From Solimonas sp. (GTDB lineage: Bacteria; Pseudomonadota; Gammaproteobacteria; Nevskiales; Nevskiaceae), in contig JASBRP010000021.1 of NCBI GenBank assembly GCA_030149365.1, positions 48,377-112,376 of the forward strand: a DNA stretch of 64,000 nucleotides, given 5' to 3'. Positions within the stretch are counted from its first letter, which is position 1. Each line of letters opens with the position of its first letter. The notes below the pieces were generated by a model. That model saw nothing but the letters and a program-made list of their open reading frames with translations, was not told the DNA's origin and ran no database searches. Shown one piece after another: positions 53,430 through 61,388 of the stretch. Both the position numbers and the translations under genes were made by a program.

Positions 53430-54659
53430 ATGAGCGCCTTCGCCCCCCTGGTCCTGCCCAACGGCGCCCGCCTGCCCAACCGCATCGCCAAGGCCGCCAT
53501 GGAAGAGAACATGGCCGACGCCGACCACGCCCCTGCCGCCCAGCACCTGCGGCTCTACCGCGCTTGGGCCGAGGGCGGTGCCGGCCTGCTGATCAGCGGC
53601 AATGTCATGGTGGACCGCCGCGCCCTCACCGGCCCCGGCGGCGTCGTGCTGGAAAGCGCGCAGCACCTGGACCGCTTCCGCGCCTGGGCCGAGGCCGGCC
53701 GCAGCGGCGGTGCGCAGTTCTGGCTGCAGCTCAACCACCCCGGCCGGCAAACGCTGGCCAGCATGGGCCAGGAGACGCTCGCGCCCTCCGCCGTCGCGTT
53801 GGACCTGGGTGCGCTGTCGCGCATGTTCCCCATGCCGCGCGCCATGACGGACGCCGAGATCGCCGATGTCATCGCCCGCTTCGCCAACGCCGCACGCCTG
53901 GCCGAGCAGGCCGGCTTCAGCGGCGTGCAGATCCATGCCGCGCACGGCTACCTGCTGAGCCAGTTCCTCTCGCCGCTGACCAACCGCCGCGAAGACCGCT
54001 GGGGCGGCAGCCTGGAAAACCGCGCACGCCTGCTGCTGGAGTCCGTGAAGGCCGTGCGTGCCGCCGTCAGCCCCAGCTTCTGCGTGGCGGTGAAGCTCAA
54101 CTCCGTCGATTTCCAGCGCGGCGGCTTCGACACCGAGGACGCGCGCCGCGTGCTGGAGTTGCTCAACGAACTGCCGGTGGACATGGTGGAGCTCTCCGGC
54201 GGCAGCTACGAGGCGCCCGCCATGCAGGGCGACGCGCGTGACGGACGCACGCTGGCGCGCGAGGCCTACTTCCTGGAATTCGCGCAGCAGATGCTGGGCA
54301 CCGCGCGCATGCCGCTGATGGTCACCGGCGGCGTGCGCCGCCTCGCCGTGGTGGAGCAGGTGCTGCAGGCCGGCCTCGGCGCCGTGGGCATCGGCACCGC
54401 CCTGGCGCTGGACCCGCAACTGCCGCGCCGCTGGCAGGCCGGCGAGCCCGACGCCAGCGCCGCCGTGCCGCCGATCCGCTGGAAGCACAAGCTGCTTGCC
54501 GCGCGCGCCTACATGGCCAGCGTGAAATACCAGATGCGCGAACTGAGTCTGGGCCGCCACCCGCGTCCCGCTGTCTCGCCGCTCAAGGCCCTGCTGATCG
54601 AGCGCTTCGACGTGGCGCGCCGCACGCGTCAGTATCGGCGCTGGATGGCGGGGGCATAG
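53430..54659 (+). CDS. NADH:flavin oxidoreductase, old yellow enzyme family
   Basis: 409-aa FMN-dependent ene-reductase-like protein. TIM-barrel signatures: LPNGARLPNRIAKAAMEENMAD (1-30), GQFWLQL-like GGAQFWLQLNHPGRQ, IHAAHGYLLSQFLSPLTNRREDRWGGSLENRARLLLE (about 171-208), MPLMVTGGVRR and AGLGAVGIGTALALDP. It lacks the C-terminal 4Fe-4S and NAD domains of dienoyl-CoA reductases. It reduces activated C=C bonds using NAD(P)H. Its regulation by the divergent MerR gene is likely; the spacing is 93 nt. Confidence 0.94.
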   Translation: MSAFAPLVLPNGARLPNRIAKAAMEENMADADHAPAAQHLRLYRAWAEGGAGLLISGNVMVDRRALTGPGGVVLESAQHLDRFRAWAEAGRSGGAQFWLQLNHPGRQTLASMGQETLAPSAVALDLGALSRMFPMPRAMTDAEIADVIARFANAARLAEQAGFSGVQIHAAHGYLLSQFLSPLTNRREDRWGGSLENRARLLLESVKAVRAAVSPSFCVAVKLNSVDFQRGGFDTEDARRVLELLNELPVDMVELSGGSYEAPAMQGDARDGRTLAREAYFLEFAQQMLGTARMPLMVTGGVRRLAVVEQVLQAGLGAVGIGTALALDPQLPRRWQAGEPDASAAVPPIRWKHKLLAARAYMASVKYQMRELSLGRHPRPAVSPLKALLIERFDVARRTRQYRRWMAGA

Positions 54660-54676
54660 CAGCCGGCCCCCGAGAG

Positions 54677-54790
54677 TTGCCGTTCGCCCTGAAGTCCTGA
54701 GCTTGTCGAAGGATCGAAGGGTGGGCGGCAACTGGATGACCATAGCCGGAAAGTCCGCCCGCGCTTCGACAGCTCAGCACGAACGGACTT
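54677..54790. repeat. Head-to-head pair of the CTGAGC(T)TGTCGAAG dispersed repeat
   Basis: One copy reads rightward (GCCGTTCGCCCTGA ... CTGAGCTTGTCGAAGGATC), and its partner is inverted at about 54750-54790 (CGCTTCGACAGCTCAGCACG ... GGACTT). Both units carry GGCGGCAACT / AGTCCGCC flanks. It fills most of the 168-bp gap between the OYE and metallo-hydrolase genes. Confidence 0.85.
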
Positions 54791-54827
54791 CTCCAGGCAT
54801 CGCAGACGAACCAACAGAAGAGACCCC

Positions 54828-55787
54828 ATGGCCCGCAAACTCGCCGCTGTTTCGTTGACCGCCCTGCTCATCGCCGGCGCCGCCTTCGCCTGGACCTTCA
54901 CCGCCGCCCCGCTGCCGGTGCCCCAGGAGCCCGGCCCCGTGCTGCCGCCCGCGCCGGCGCAGCGCGTGCAGCTCGCCGTGGCAGAAACCGGCTCCATGGA
55001 ATCCAACGCGCTGTTCGCCTACCGCGGCGGCAACCTGGAGAAGCGCCTCTTCGGCATGGACGTCTTCGTCATCCGCCATCCGCAGGGCACCATCCTGTTC
55101 GAGGCCGGCTTCGGCAGTCACCTCAGTGAGCACTTCAAGACCGTGCCGCGGCTGATGCGCAGCGTTTCCAAGGTCCACCCCGCGCAACTGCTCACCGAGC
55201 AGCTCGCCGCCGCCAACATCGCACCCGCCAGCCTCAAAGGCATCTTCCTCACGCACTCGCACTGGGACCACGTCGGCGCGCTGCCGGACCTGCCGGGCGT
55301 ACCGGTCTACGTGAACCAGGCCGAGCGTGATTTCATCGAGCAGGGCGGCGAGGCCACCACGCTCGCGCGCAGCTTCGGCATCGACAGGTTCCAGACCTAT
55401 GCCTTCGAAGGCCCGGCCTACGCCGGCTTCCCCGCCAGCCATGACGTCTTCGGCGATGGCAGCGTCGTGTTGGTGCCGGCCGGCGGCCACACCCCCGGCG
55501 CGGTGATCGCCTTCCTGCGCGGCGCGGATCGCGACTACGCCCTGATCGGCGACCTCGCTTGGCAGAAGGAGGGCGTGGACATCCCCGCCGAAAAACCCTG
55601 GATGTCGCGCAACATGGTGGACCACGACCCCGCCGCCCTGCGCGGCGTGCTGGTGCAGCTCCACCAGCTGCAGGGCGCCAACCCCTCGCTGCTCATCGTG
55701 CCCTCCCACGACCGCCGCGTGACCTCGCAGCTGCCGCGCCTGGCCGCGCTGGCGCCAACCCCGCCGGCGACTCCCTCGGCACCCTGA
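54828..55787 (+). CDS. Exported metallo-beta-lactamase-fold hydrolase
   Basis: 319-aa protein. Signal or anchor helix (about 5-24, LAAVSLTALLIAGAAFAW), then the fold with HxHxDH metal motif LTHSHWDHVGALPDL (about 143-157), VPAGGHTPGAVIAFL (third His) and IGDLAWQKEGVD, and a last ligand in VPSHDRR. This resembles lactonases and other small-molecule hydrolases of the family; quorum-quenching activity is possible but not shown. Periplasmic. A strong intrinsic terminator follows. Confidence 0.88.
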   Translation: MARKLAAVSLTALLIAGAAFAWTFTAAPLPVPQEPGPVLPPAPAQRVQLAVAETGSMESNALFAYRGGNLEKRLFGMDVFVIRHPQGTILFEAGFGSHLSEHFKTVPRLMRSVSKVHPAQLLTEQLAAANIAPASLKGIFLTHSHWDHVGALPDLPGVPVYVNQAERDFIEQGGEATTLARSFGIDRFQTYAFEGPAYAGFPASHDVFGDGSVVLVPAGGHTPGAVIAFLRGADRDYALIGDLAWQKEGVDIPAEKPWMSRNMVDHDPAALRGVLVQLHQLQGANPSLLIVPSHDRRVTSQLPRLAALAPTPPATPSAP

Positions 55788-55809
55788 GAGCATCCCGCCT
55801 ATCCCCCGG

Positions 55810-55836
55810 CCCGCCAGCGATCCTGGCGGGTTTTTT
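55810..55836 (+). terminator. Intrinsic terminator after the metallo-hydrolase
   Basis: CCCGCCAG, loop CGATC, CTGGCGGG, then TTTTTT, ending 50 nt after the stop codon. Confidence 0.92.
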
Positions 55837-55893
55837 CATGGATATCATTAATTTATGCCTGAGCCAGGGCTGGGAGCCGGGCCAGGCGAGGCC

Positions 55894-55929
55894 TTGACAG
55901 GCACTCTTACGATATATATCTTTAGATAT
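55894..55929 (+). promoter_or_regulatory. PadR promoter with overlapping operator
   Basis: TTGACA at 55894-55899, 17-nt spacer, TATCTT at 55917-55922. A dyad ATATCT-TT-AGATAT (55916-55929) overlaps the -10 box. The arrangement indicates auto-repression by the downstream PadR protein, as known for YqjI-type regulators (inference). Confidence 0.65.
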
Positions 55930-55954
55930 GTCTTATGACATGAAGGAGATACAC

Positions 55955-56644
55955 ATGAAACACGGACACGACCATTCCCGCGGCCACTCGCACGAGCACG
56001 GCCATCAGCATTTCTGGGAACGGGCCCGGCAACACATGGCAGGCGGGCGCCACCACGGCGGCCGCGGCTTCGGCCGCTTCGGCGGCGGATTCGACGGCGA
56101 GGACATGGGCGGCCGCGGCATGCGCATGGGCCGCAAGCTGTCCTCGGATGACCTGCAGCTGCTGGTGCTGTCGCTGCTCGCGGAAAAGCCGCGCCACGGC
56201 TACGAGGTGATCAAGGCGCTGGAAGAGCGCTCCAAGGGCTTCTACGTGCCGAGCCCCGGCATGGTCTACCCGGCCCTGACCTACCTCGAAGAGATCGGCT
56301 ACGCCACCGTCGCCGCCGAGGGCACCCGCAAGCTGTACCACATCACCGACGCCGGCCAGGCACACCTCAGCGCCCACCGCGAGGCGGTGGACGCCATGTT
56401 CCAGCAGTTCGAGCGCGTGGGCGAAAAGATGGAGCGCGTGCGCCAGCTCTTCTCCGGTGAAGCGCCGGAAGGCGGCGAAGACGGCTTCGGCTTCTTCCGC
56501 GGCCGCGGCAGCAAGCCCATCCACGAGGCCCGCAAGGCCCTCAAGCTGGCGCTGATCGAAGCGCGCCACGCTTCGCCTGAAGAGCAGCAGCGCATCGCCG
56601 ACATCCTCCAGCGCGCCGCCGAGGAAATCCGGAGCAAGCCATGA
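55955..56644 (+). CDS. His-rich PadR-family regulator (YqjI-like)
   Basis: 229-aa regulator. The N-terminus (about 1-45) is extremely His-rich (KHGHDHSRGHSHEHGHQHFW) and probably binds nickel or iron, as the N-domain of E. coli YqjI does. PadR winged HTH at about 60-130 (LLVLSLLAEKPRHGYEVIKALEERS, GMVYPALTYLEEIGYA). A C-terminal helical part (about 140-229) follows. ATG 55955 is chosen for the AAGGAG at 55943-55948; ATG 55928 and 55940 are upstream. It probably represses its own promoter. ATGA overlap with the DUF3861 gene (56641-56644). Confidence 0.9.
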   Translation: MKHGHDHSRGHSHEHGHQHFWERARQHMAGGRHHGGRGFGRFGGGFDGEDMGGRGMRMGRKLSSDDLQLLVLSLLAEKPRHGYEVIKALEERSKGFYVPSPGMVYPALTYLEEIGYATVAAEGTRKLYHITDAGQAHLSAHREAVDAMFQQFERVGEKMERVRQLFSGEAPEGGEDGFGFFRGRGSKPIHEARKALKLALIEARHASPEEQQRIADILQRAAEEIRSKP

Positions 56645-56928
56645 AGAAGGAGCACCGCTACCGCATCACCGTGGAGCACCTGCAGGCCGCGCAGCCGGAC
56701 ACCCCGCTGCACGCGCCGCTGAGCTTCGAGGCCGGCAACCATGACGACGTCCTCGGCATCGTCGACCGCCTGCGCGAGCGGGCGTTGTTCGACGCCGAGA
56801 CCACCGCCTCCCTCGCCGTGGGCCTCAAGCTGTTCGGCGAAGTGGCCCTGAAGCACCGCGACCACCCGCTGTTCGCGCCCATCAACGGCGCCCTGCGCGA
56901 GTTCATCGGCGGGCTCAAGAAAAGCTGA
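56641..56928 (+). CDS. DUF3861 family protein
   Basis: 95-aa cytoplasmic protein of the DUF3861 family (KEHRYRITVEHLQ near the N-terminus, FEAGNHDDVLGIVDRLRER, LGLKLFGEVAL-like AVGLKLFGEVALKHRDHPLFAPI). Function unknown. Its start overlaps the PadR stop (ATGA), so it is co-expressed with the metal-type regulator; a role in the same response is inference. No yqjH-type siderophore reductase gene is next to it. Confidence 0.85.
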   Translation: MKKEHRYRITVEHLQAAQPDTPLHAPLSFEAGNHDDVLGIVDRLRERALFDAETTASLAVGLKLFGEVALKHRDHPLFAPINGALREFIGGLKKS

Positions 56929-57254
56929 GCTTCTCTTGTCCCCTTGTGGGGAGAGCGTTGGGTAACGCATGGACTGGTTGCCGACGATGCGCGGCTTCTG
57001 ATGAGAGCCGTATTACTTACAAGCCCCGTAGAGTTGCCGCTCACACGGAGGCTGAGTTCGGCCGGCTTCCCTTTCTCCCTCTCCCCGCGCGCGGGGAGAG
57101 GGTCGGGGTGAGGGGGGGCTCACTCTCGAACCTTCAAAAAGCCCGGACTGCCACCCGAACAGACATTCGCCCGGCCCTATCTACTCTCCCCGGATGAGTC
57201 CCCCATCCTCGCAGGGGCGTAGGGTGGCCCCAGGAGAATGGGGAGAATGCGGCC
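56929..57254. other. Intergenic region with CCCTCTCCCCGC hairpin repeat
   Basis: 326 bases without a convincing gene. CCCTCTCCCCGC (57077-57088) and GCGGGGAGAGGG (57091-57102) make a 12-bp perfect hairpin of a family also at 63469-63493. The DNA just upstream of the oxidoreductase start (57230-57254) has AGGAGAATGGGGAG, a likely RBS region. Confidence 0.6.
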
Positions 57255-59489
57255 ATGAGCGAGACGAAACATACGTTTTGCCGAATCTGCGAAGCGTCCT
57301 GCGGCCTGGTGGCCGAGGTGGACGGCGGCAGGATCGTCGATCTGCGTCCCAACAAGGACCACATCGGCACCGACGGTTTCGCCTGCATGAAGGGGCTGAA
57401 CCAGCACAAGATGTACGACTCGCCGGATCGCCTGCAGTATCCGCTCAAGCGCGTGGGTGAGCGCTTCGAGCGCATCAGCTGGGAGCAGGCCTACGCCGAG
57501 ATCGGCGCCAAGGTCAAAGGCCTGCGCGCCATCAGCCCGCACGCCATCTCCATGTACGTCGGCACCGCCGCCGGCTTCAGCCTGCTGCATCCCGTGTTCG
57601 CCGAGGCGTTCATGAAGGGCGTGGGCTCGCGCAGCATGTTCTCGTCCTCCACGCAGGACTGCGCCAACCGCTTCGCCTCCGCCACCGAGATGTACGGCTT
57701 CCCCTTCACGCAGCCGGTGGTGGACCTGGACCACGTGAAGTACATGCTGATCGTGGGCACCAATCCCATCGTCTCCAAGTGGACCTTCCTGCAGGTGGCC
57801 CACCCCGGCAAGCGCCTCAAGGAAGTGCGCAAGCGCGGCGGCCGCATCGTGGTGGTGGACCCGCGCGAGACCGAGACCGCCAAGGTGGCGGACGCCCACC
57901 ACTTCATCCGCCCGAACACGGACGTCTTCTTCTTCCTCTCCTTCCTGCACGAGCTCTTCACGCAGGGCGGAGTGGACCGCGAGCGCGCCCAGCGCTACAT
58001 GACCGGCCTTGCCGATATCGAGCGCCTGGCCCAGGCCTGGCCCGCGGAGAAGACCGCCAGCCTCACCGGCATCGAGACCGCCGCGCTCAAGGGCATGGTG
58101 GCGGACTACATCGCCGCCGGCGCCTCCGCCATCGTCACCGGCACCGGCCTGGGCATGGGCCGCCACGGCACGCTGGCCCACTGGATCTCCGAGATCATCA
58201 ACGCCCTCTCCGGCAACCTCGACCGCCGCGGCGGCGTGCTGCTGGGCGAGGGCATGTTCGACTTCGCCGCCTACGCCAAGAAGGAGAAGCTGTTCCAGCG
58301 CGTGCAGCGCTCGCGCGTCGGCGGCTTCCGCGAACTCAACGGCGGATTCCCCGGCGGCATCATGGCCGACGAGATGCTCAAGCCCGGCCCCGAGCAGATC
58401 AAGGCCCTGTTCGTCACCGGCGGCAACCCGCTGATGACCATGCCCAACGCCGCCCGCCTGCGCCAGGCCCTGGGCCAGCTCGAACTGCTGGTGGTCACCG
58501 ACATCTACCTCAACGAGACTGCCAGCCTCGCGCACTACGTGCTGCCCGCCACCTCGCCGCTGGAGCGCGCCGACCTGCCCTTCGTCTTCCCGCTGTTCCT
58601 GGGCATGCAGTCCCGCCCCTACATCGCCGCGACCGACGCCGTGGTGGAGCCCACCGGCGAGCAGCGCGACGAAGCCACGCTCTACACCCAGCTCGCCCGC
58701 GCCTGCGGCGTCAGCCTGTTCGGCGCCAGGCCGCTGCAATGGATCATGCAGCTCATGCTCTGGGCCAACGCCCCCTGGCGCCGCGGCAAGCAGCCCTCGC
58801 TGCCCATCCGCCTGATCCTGGATCTCATCCTGCGCTCCGCCAAGCTCGGCAAGTTCAAGGACATCGCCCAGCAACCCCAGGGCCTGCCCTGGCGCGGCGG
58901 CCCCAAGCCGGAGAGCTACCTCGGCAAGCGCGTGGTCACGGACGACGGCAAGGTCCACCTCGCCCCCGAGATGCTCATGCAGCAGACCGCGCGGCTGGAG
59001 ACCATCTTCGCGGATGAAAGCGCCAGCTACGCCAAGGGCGAGCTGCGCCTGATCTCCAAGCGCATGCACAGCACCCACAACTCCTGGACACAGAACATCG
59101 CCGAGCTCACCAACGGCGAGATGGGCCAGACCAACTACCTCTACATGCACCCGCAGGATGCTGCGGCCAAGGGCCTGTCCGAAAAGTCCGTGGCCGACAT
59201 CCACTCCCGCACCAACACCATCCGCCTCCCGGTGAAGCTGCTGGAGACGCTCATGCCCGGCACCGTCGCCATCCCCCACGGCTGGGGTCACCAGAACGCC
59301 AAGGGCATGCGTATCGCCAGCAGCCTGGGCGGCGCCAACGTGAACCTGCTGGCGGCAGACGGACCGGACGCAGTGGAGTCCGTCTCCGGCATGGCGCACC
59401 TCACCGGCATCCCCGTGCGCATCGAGCCGGCCAGCGGGCCGATCGACCTGGGAAGCTGGACGGGGATCAAGGAAGAGCGGGCCGCGTAG
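57255..59489 (+). CDS. Molybdopterin-dependent oxidoreductase (formate dehydrogenase/nitrate reductase superfamily)
   Basis: 744-aa bis-MGD oxidoreductase. 4Fe-4S cluster Cys9, Cys12, Cys16 and Cys44 at the N-terminus (CRICEASC...CMKG). Later signatures are TQDCANRFASATEMYG (Cys136 or a nearby residue is the molybdenum-ligand candidate), LIVGTNPIVSKW, VVVDPRETETAKVAD, LFVTGGNPLMTMPN and the C-terminal cofactor domain with NYLYMHPQDAAAKGL and IPHGWGHQNAKGMR. No Tat signal, so cytoplasmic. Single-subunit type without neighbouring electron-transfer or chaperone genes. Substrate not identifiable by sequence alone. Confidence 0.93.
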   Translation: MSETKHTFCRICEASCGLVAEVDGGRIVDLRPNKDHIGTDGFACMKGLNQHKMYDSPDRLQYPLKRVGERFERISWEQAYAEIGAKVKGLRAISPHAISMYVGTAAGFSLLHPVFAEAFMKGVGSRSMFSSSTQDCANRFASATEMYGFPFTQPVVDLDHVKYMLIVGTNPIVSKWTFLQVAHPGKRLKEVRKRGGRIVVVDPRETETAKVADAHHFIRPNTDVFFFLSFLHELFTQGGVDRERAQRYMTGLADIERLAQAWPAEKTASLTGIETAALKGMVADYIAAGASAIVTGTGLGMGRHGTLAHWISEIINALSGNLDRRGGVLLGEGMFDFAAYAKKEKLFQRVQRSRVGGFRELNGGFPGGIMADEMLKPGPEQIKALFVTGGNPLMTMPNAARLRQALGQLELLVVTDIYLNETASLAHYVLPATSPLERADLPFVFPLFLGMQSRPYIAATDAVVEPTGEQRDEATLYTQLARACGVSLFGARPLQWIMQLMLWANAPWRRGKQPSLPIRLILDLILRSAKLGKFKDIAQQPQGLPWRGGPKPESYLGKRVVTDDGKVHLAPEMLMQQTARLETIFADESASYAKGELRLISKRMHSTHNSWTQNIAELTNGEMGQTNYLYMHPQDAAAKGLSEKSVADIHSRTNTIRLPVKLLETLMPGTVAIPHGWGHQNAKGMRIASSLGGANVNLLAADGPDAVESVSGMAHLTGIPVRIEPASGPIDLGSWTGIKEERAA

Positions 59490-59501
59490 GGAGGTCTGAA
59501 G

Positions 59502-59714
59502 AAGTCCGTTCGTGCTGAGCTTGTCGAAGCATGGGCGGACTTCCCGCCAGGTCTGGCAATAAGGTGCCGCCCACCCTTCGACAAGCTCAGGGCGAACGGC
59601 AAATAATCAGAATTTACCTGGCCCCTTCTCCCGAACAGTAGCCCGGTTTCGCGCAGCGAAGCCGGGAGCGAATCTGCCAAATCCATCCCGGCTTGCCTCC
59701 GGCAAACCAGGCTA
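59502..59714. repeat. Dispersed repeats after the oxidoreductase
   Basis: An inverted pair of CTGAGCTTGTCGAAG units (59502-59600), then a GTAGCCCGG...CAGGCTAC element (59638-59714) similar to 20307-20367. The 274-bp gap has no gene. Confidence 0.8.
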
Positions 59715-59763
59715 CGATGACTATCGAGAAATCGGATAGCGCAGGACCAACGGAGCCCTGGAA

Positions 59764-60072
59764 ATGGATGTGAAGCTAAGCGCAGTCTTGCTGCTGATTG
59801 CCGCCGCCAACGTCCTCGCCTCCATCCTGGTTGCTCGTCACGCGCTCTACAGTCACTCTCAGAAGGCCCTGCAGATCCTGCTCGTCTGGCTGGTTCCGGT
59901 GATTGGCGCCATCGTGGTCTGGCAGGTCCTGCGTGCCCAGAAGGATCAATCTCGTACCTCTCCTCCTCACGCCAATCCCTACTCGCGGGACGATACTCAT
60001 GCGAGCTCTCTATCCGTCTTGGGAAAATCCAAGAGGAAAGATGATGCTAGCGGTGAAGGCCTGGACGACTAG
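59764..60072 (+). CDS. Small membrane protein with two N-terminal helices
   Basis: 102-aa protein with hydrophobic segments at about 5-25 (LSAVLLLIAAANVLASILV) and 37-56 (LQILLVWLVPVIGAIVVWQV) and a polar, disordered-looking tail. The helix pair resembles phospholipase D-like N-terminal (PLDc_N) hairpins, but no further domain follows. The last 40 residues have a different, AT-richer codon look. Function unknown. Confidence 0.65.
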   Translation: MDVKLSAVLLLIAAANVLASILVARHALYSHSQKALQILLVWLVPVIGAIVVWQVLRAQKDQSRTSPPHANPYSRDDTHASSLSVLGKSKRKDDASGEGLDD

Positions 60073-60167
60073 AGCAGCATTCAACCGTCGTCGCGATCAC
60101 GCAGTCTCATACGCGGCCTTGTGCGAAAATCCACCGCCATTCCAACAACAACATCCAGGCAAGCACC

Positions 60168-60572
60168 ATGACCACGCTCACCGGCGGCTGCTTCTGCGGC
60201 CAGATCCGCTACCAGATCGACCAGCCCCTCGGCCCCGGTCGTAGTTGCCACTGCTCGCGTTGCCGCAAGGTCTTCAGCGGTGCTGGCTCTGCCTACGCGG
60301 AGGTCGTGCCCGGCGCCTTCACCTGGACCGCAGGCGAAGACCAGCTCACGCAATACGAAACCACGCCCGGCTGGGGCATGGGCTTCTGCAAGCGCTGCGG
60401 CTCCACGCTCTGCGGCCTGCATGAAGGCAAGGTCCACGGCGTCACCCTGGGCAGCGTGGACGGCGACCCCGGCGTACAGATCGAGATGCACATCTTCGTC
60501 GGCTCCAAGGCGACCTGGGATCACATCGGCGGCAACGCTCCGCGGTACGCGGAGTTTCCCCCGCGGGCTTGA
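60168..60572 (+). CDS. GFA/CENP-V family zinc protein
   Basis: 134-aa protein of the glutathione-dependent formaldehyde-activating enzyme (Gfa) family. Zinc-binding Cys pattern: GGCFCGQIRY (CxC), CHCSRCRKVFSG (CxxC) and FCKRCGSTLC. Full length for the family. It may bind glutathione adducts or other small electrophiles; true activity in bacteria is often unknown. A repeat hairpin (60581-60623) follows the stop. Confidence 0.92.
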   Translation: MTTLTGGCFCGQIRYQIDQPLGPGRSCHCSRCRKVFSGAGSAYAEVVPGAFTWTAGEDQLTQYETTPGWGMGFCKRCGSTLCGLHEGKVHGVTLGSVDGDPGVQIEMHIFVGSKATWDHIGGNAPRYAEFPPRA

Positions 60573-60580
60573 AGAACCCT

Positions 60581-60623
60581 AAAGGCCGTTCGTGCTGAGC
60601 TTGTCGAAGCATGAACGGCCTTT
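60581..60623. repeat. Dispersed repeat forming a hairpin between convergent genes
   Basis: AAAGGCCGTTC (60581-60591) and GAACGGCCTTT (60613-60623) pair around CTGAGCTTGTCGAAGCA. The repeat copy is itself a terminator-like stem with A/T tails in both directions, between the GFA gene and the minus-strand gene at 60631. Confidence 0.75.
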
Positions 60624-60630
60624 CCAAGGC

Positions 60631-60921
60631 CTAAACCTCCCCGCACAAAACCCGCAGCAACACATCCCCGACATCCGAATCCGACACCAGCATCAGCCCA
60701 GGTGTTTCCAGCACCCGCAGCCGGATTTCTCCCCACACCAGCAGGCGGCCGTCATCACCCGCCCGCGGCTGGAATCCATACCTCAGCCGCAACAGCATCC
60801 AGACCTTGAGCTTGCGCCGCCGGAACGGCCCGCATTGCAGGCCGAGATGCCCATCGCCGCGGCGATACAGGCGCGGAGCCACTGCTTGTGTGGCGCATGA
60901 AGCGTCGAGAAAAATGTCCAT
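60631..60921 (-). CDS. Hypothetical protein
   Basis: 96-aa protein with no signal peptide or known family; contains FRRRKLKVWMLLRLRYGFQP and LVWGEIRLRVLETPGLMLVSDSD. The ATG start at 60921 begins MDIFLDASC. Its frame is unbroken and amino-acid composition plausible, but no RBS is obvious and the confidence is limited. Convergent with the GFA gene. Confidence 0.4.
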   Translation of the reverse strand: MDIFLDASCATQAVAPRLYRRGDGHLGLQCGPFRRRKLKVWMLLRLRYGFQPRAGDDGRLLVWGEIRLRVLETPGLMLVSDSDVGDVLLRVLCGEV

Positions 60922-61035
60922 GCCTGCAGCATCGCCATCCGCGGTGCCACTGCCGCGCAGCCCTCGTGCAAATCCTGTGAAACTTCGTGCAGGAATCGTG
61001 GAATAGCCGGCTAGGGACTAGCGAAGTCACACGAC

Positions 61036-61383
61036 ATGAAACAGCATGTCCCCATGGAACCCTCCACCTTTCAGATCGCAAAAGTCGCCATCGTCACCTT
61101 CACCGACCTGGGCCGCGACGCGCTGCACGTCTATGCCGGCCTCGCCACCCTGTTCCTCTCGGCCCTGCTCCTGCGCAAGCCGCTGCGTTCCTGGCTGCCG
61201 TGGCTCATGGTGCTGCTGGTGGCTGTGGCGGCGGAGCTGCTGGACCTGCGCGACGATAGCCTCACCAGCGGTCGGCTGCGCTGGGGCGCCAGCGCGCATG
61301 ACATCGTGAACACCCTGGTCTGGCCTACCGTGATCCTGCTGCTAGCGAGAAAGAGCCGTCTCTTTGGGCCTCGCCCTGGATGA
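61036..61383 (+). CDS. Small integral membrane protein
   Basis: 115-aa protein with three hydrophobic segments (about 30-50, 55-68, 91-105: HVYAGLATLFLSALLL, WLPWLMVLLVAVAAELLDL, VNTLVWPTVILLLA). It has a VanZ-like flavour (AAELLDLRDD, HDIVNTLVWP) but is too short to assign. It starts at 61036, or at ATG 61054. Convergent with the gene at 61389, whose stop lies 5 nt after its own. Confidence 0.65.
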   Translation: MKQHVPMEPSTFQIAKVAIVTFTDLGRDALHVYAGLATLFLSALLLRKPLRSWLPWLMVLLVAVAAELLDLRDDSLTSGRLRWGASAHDIVNTLVWPTVILLLARKSRLFGPRPG

Positions 61384-61388
61384 TCAAT

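Noticed and set aside
55859..55950. Upstream starts ATG 55928 and 55940 for the PadR gene
   Set aside because: The AAGGAG at 55943-55948 correctly spaces ATG 55955, and the earlier starts lie too close to the promoter and operator.
57177..59399. 740-aa minus-strand open frame opposite the molybdopterin oxidoreductase
   Set aside because: Antisense shadow of a certain gene; repetitive composition and no start signal.
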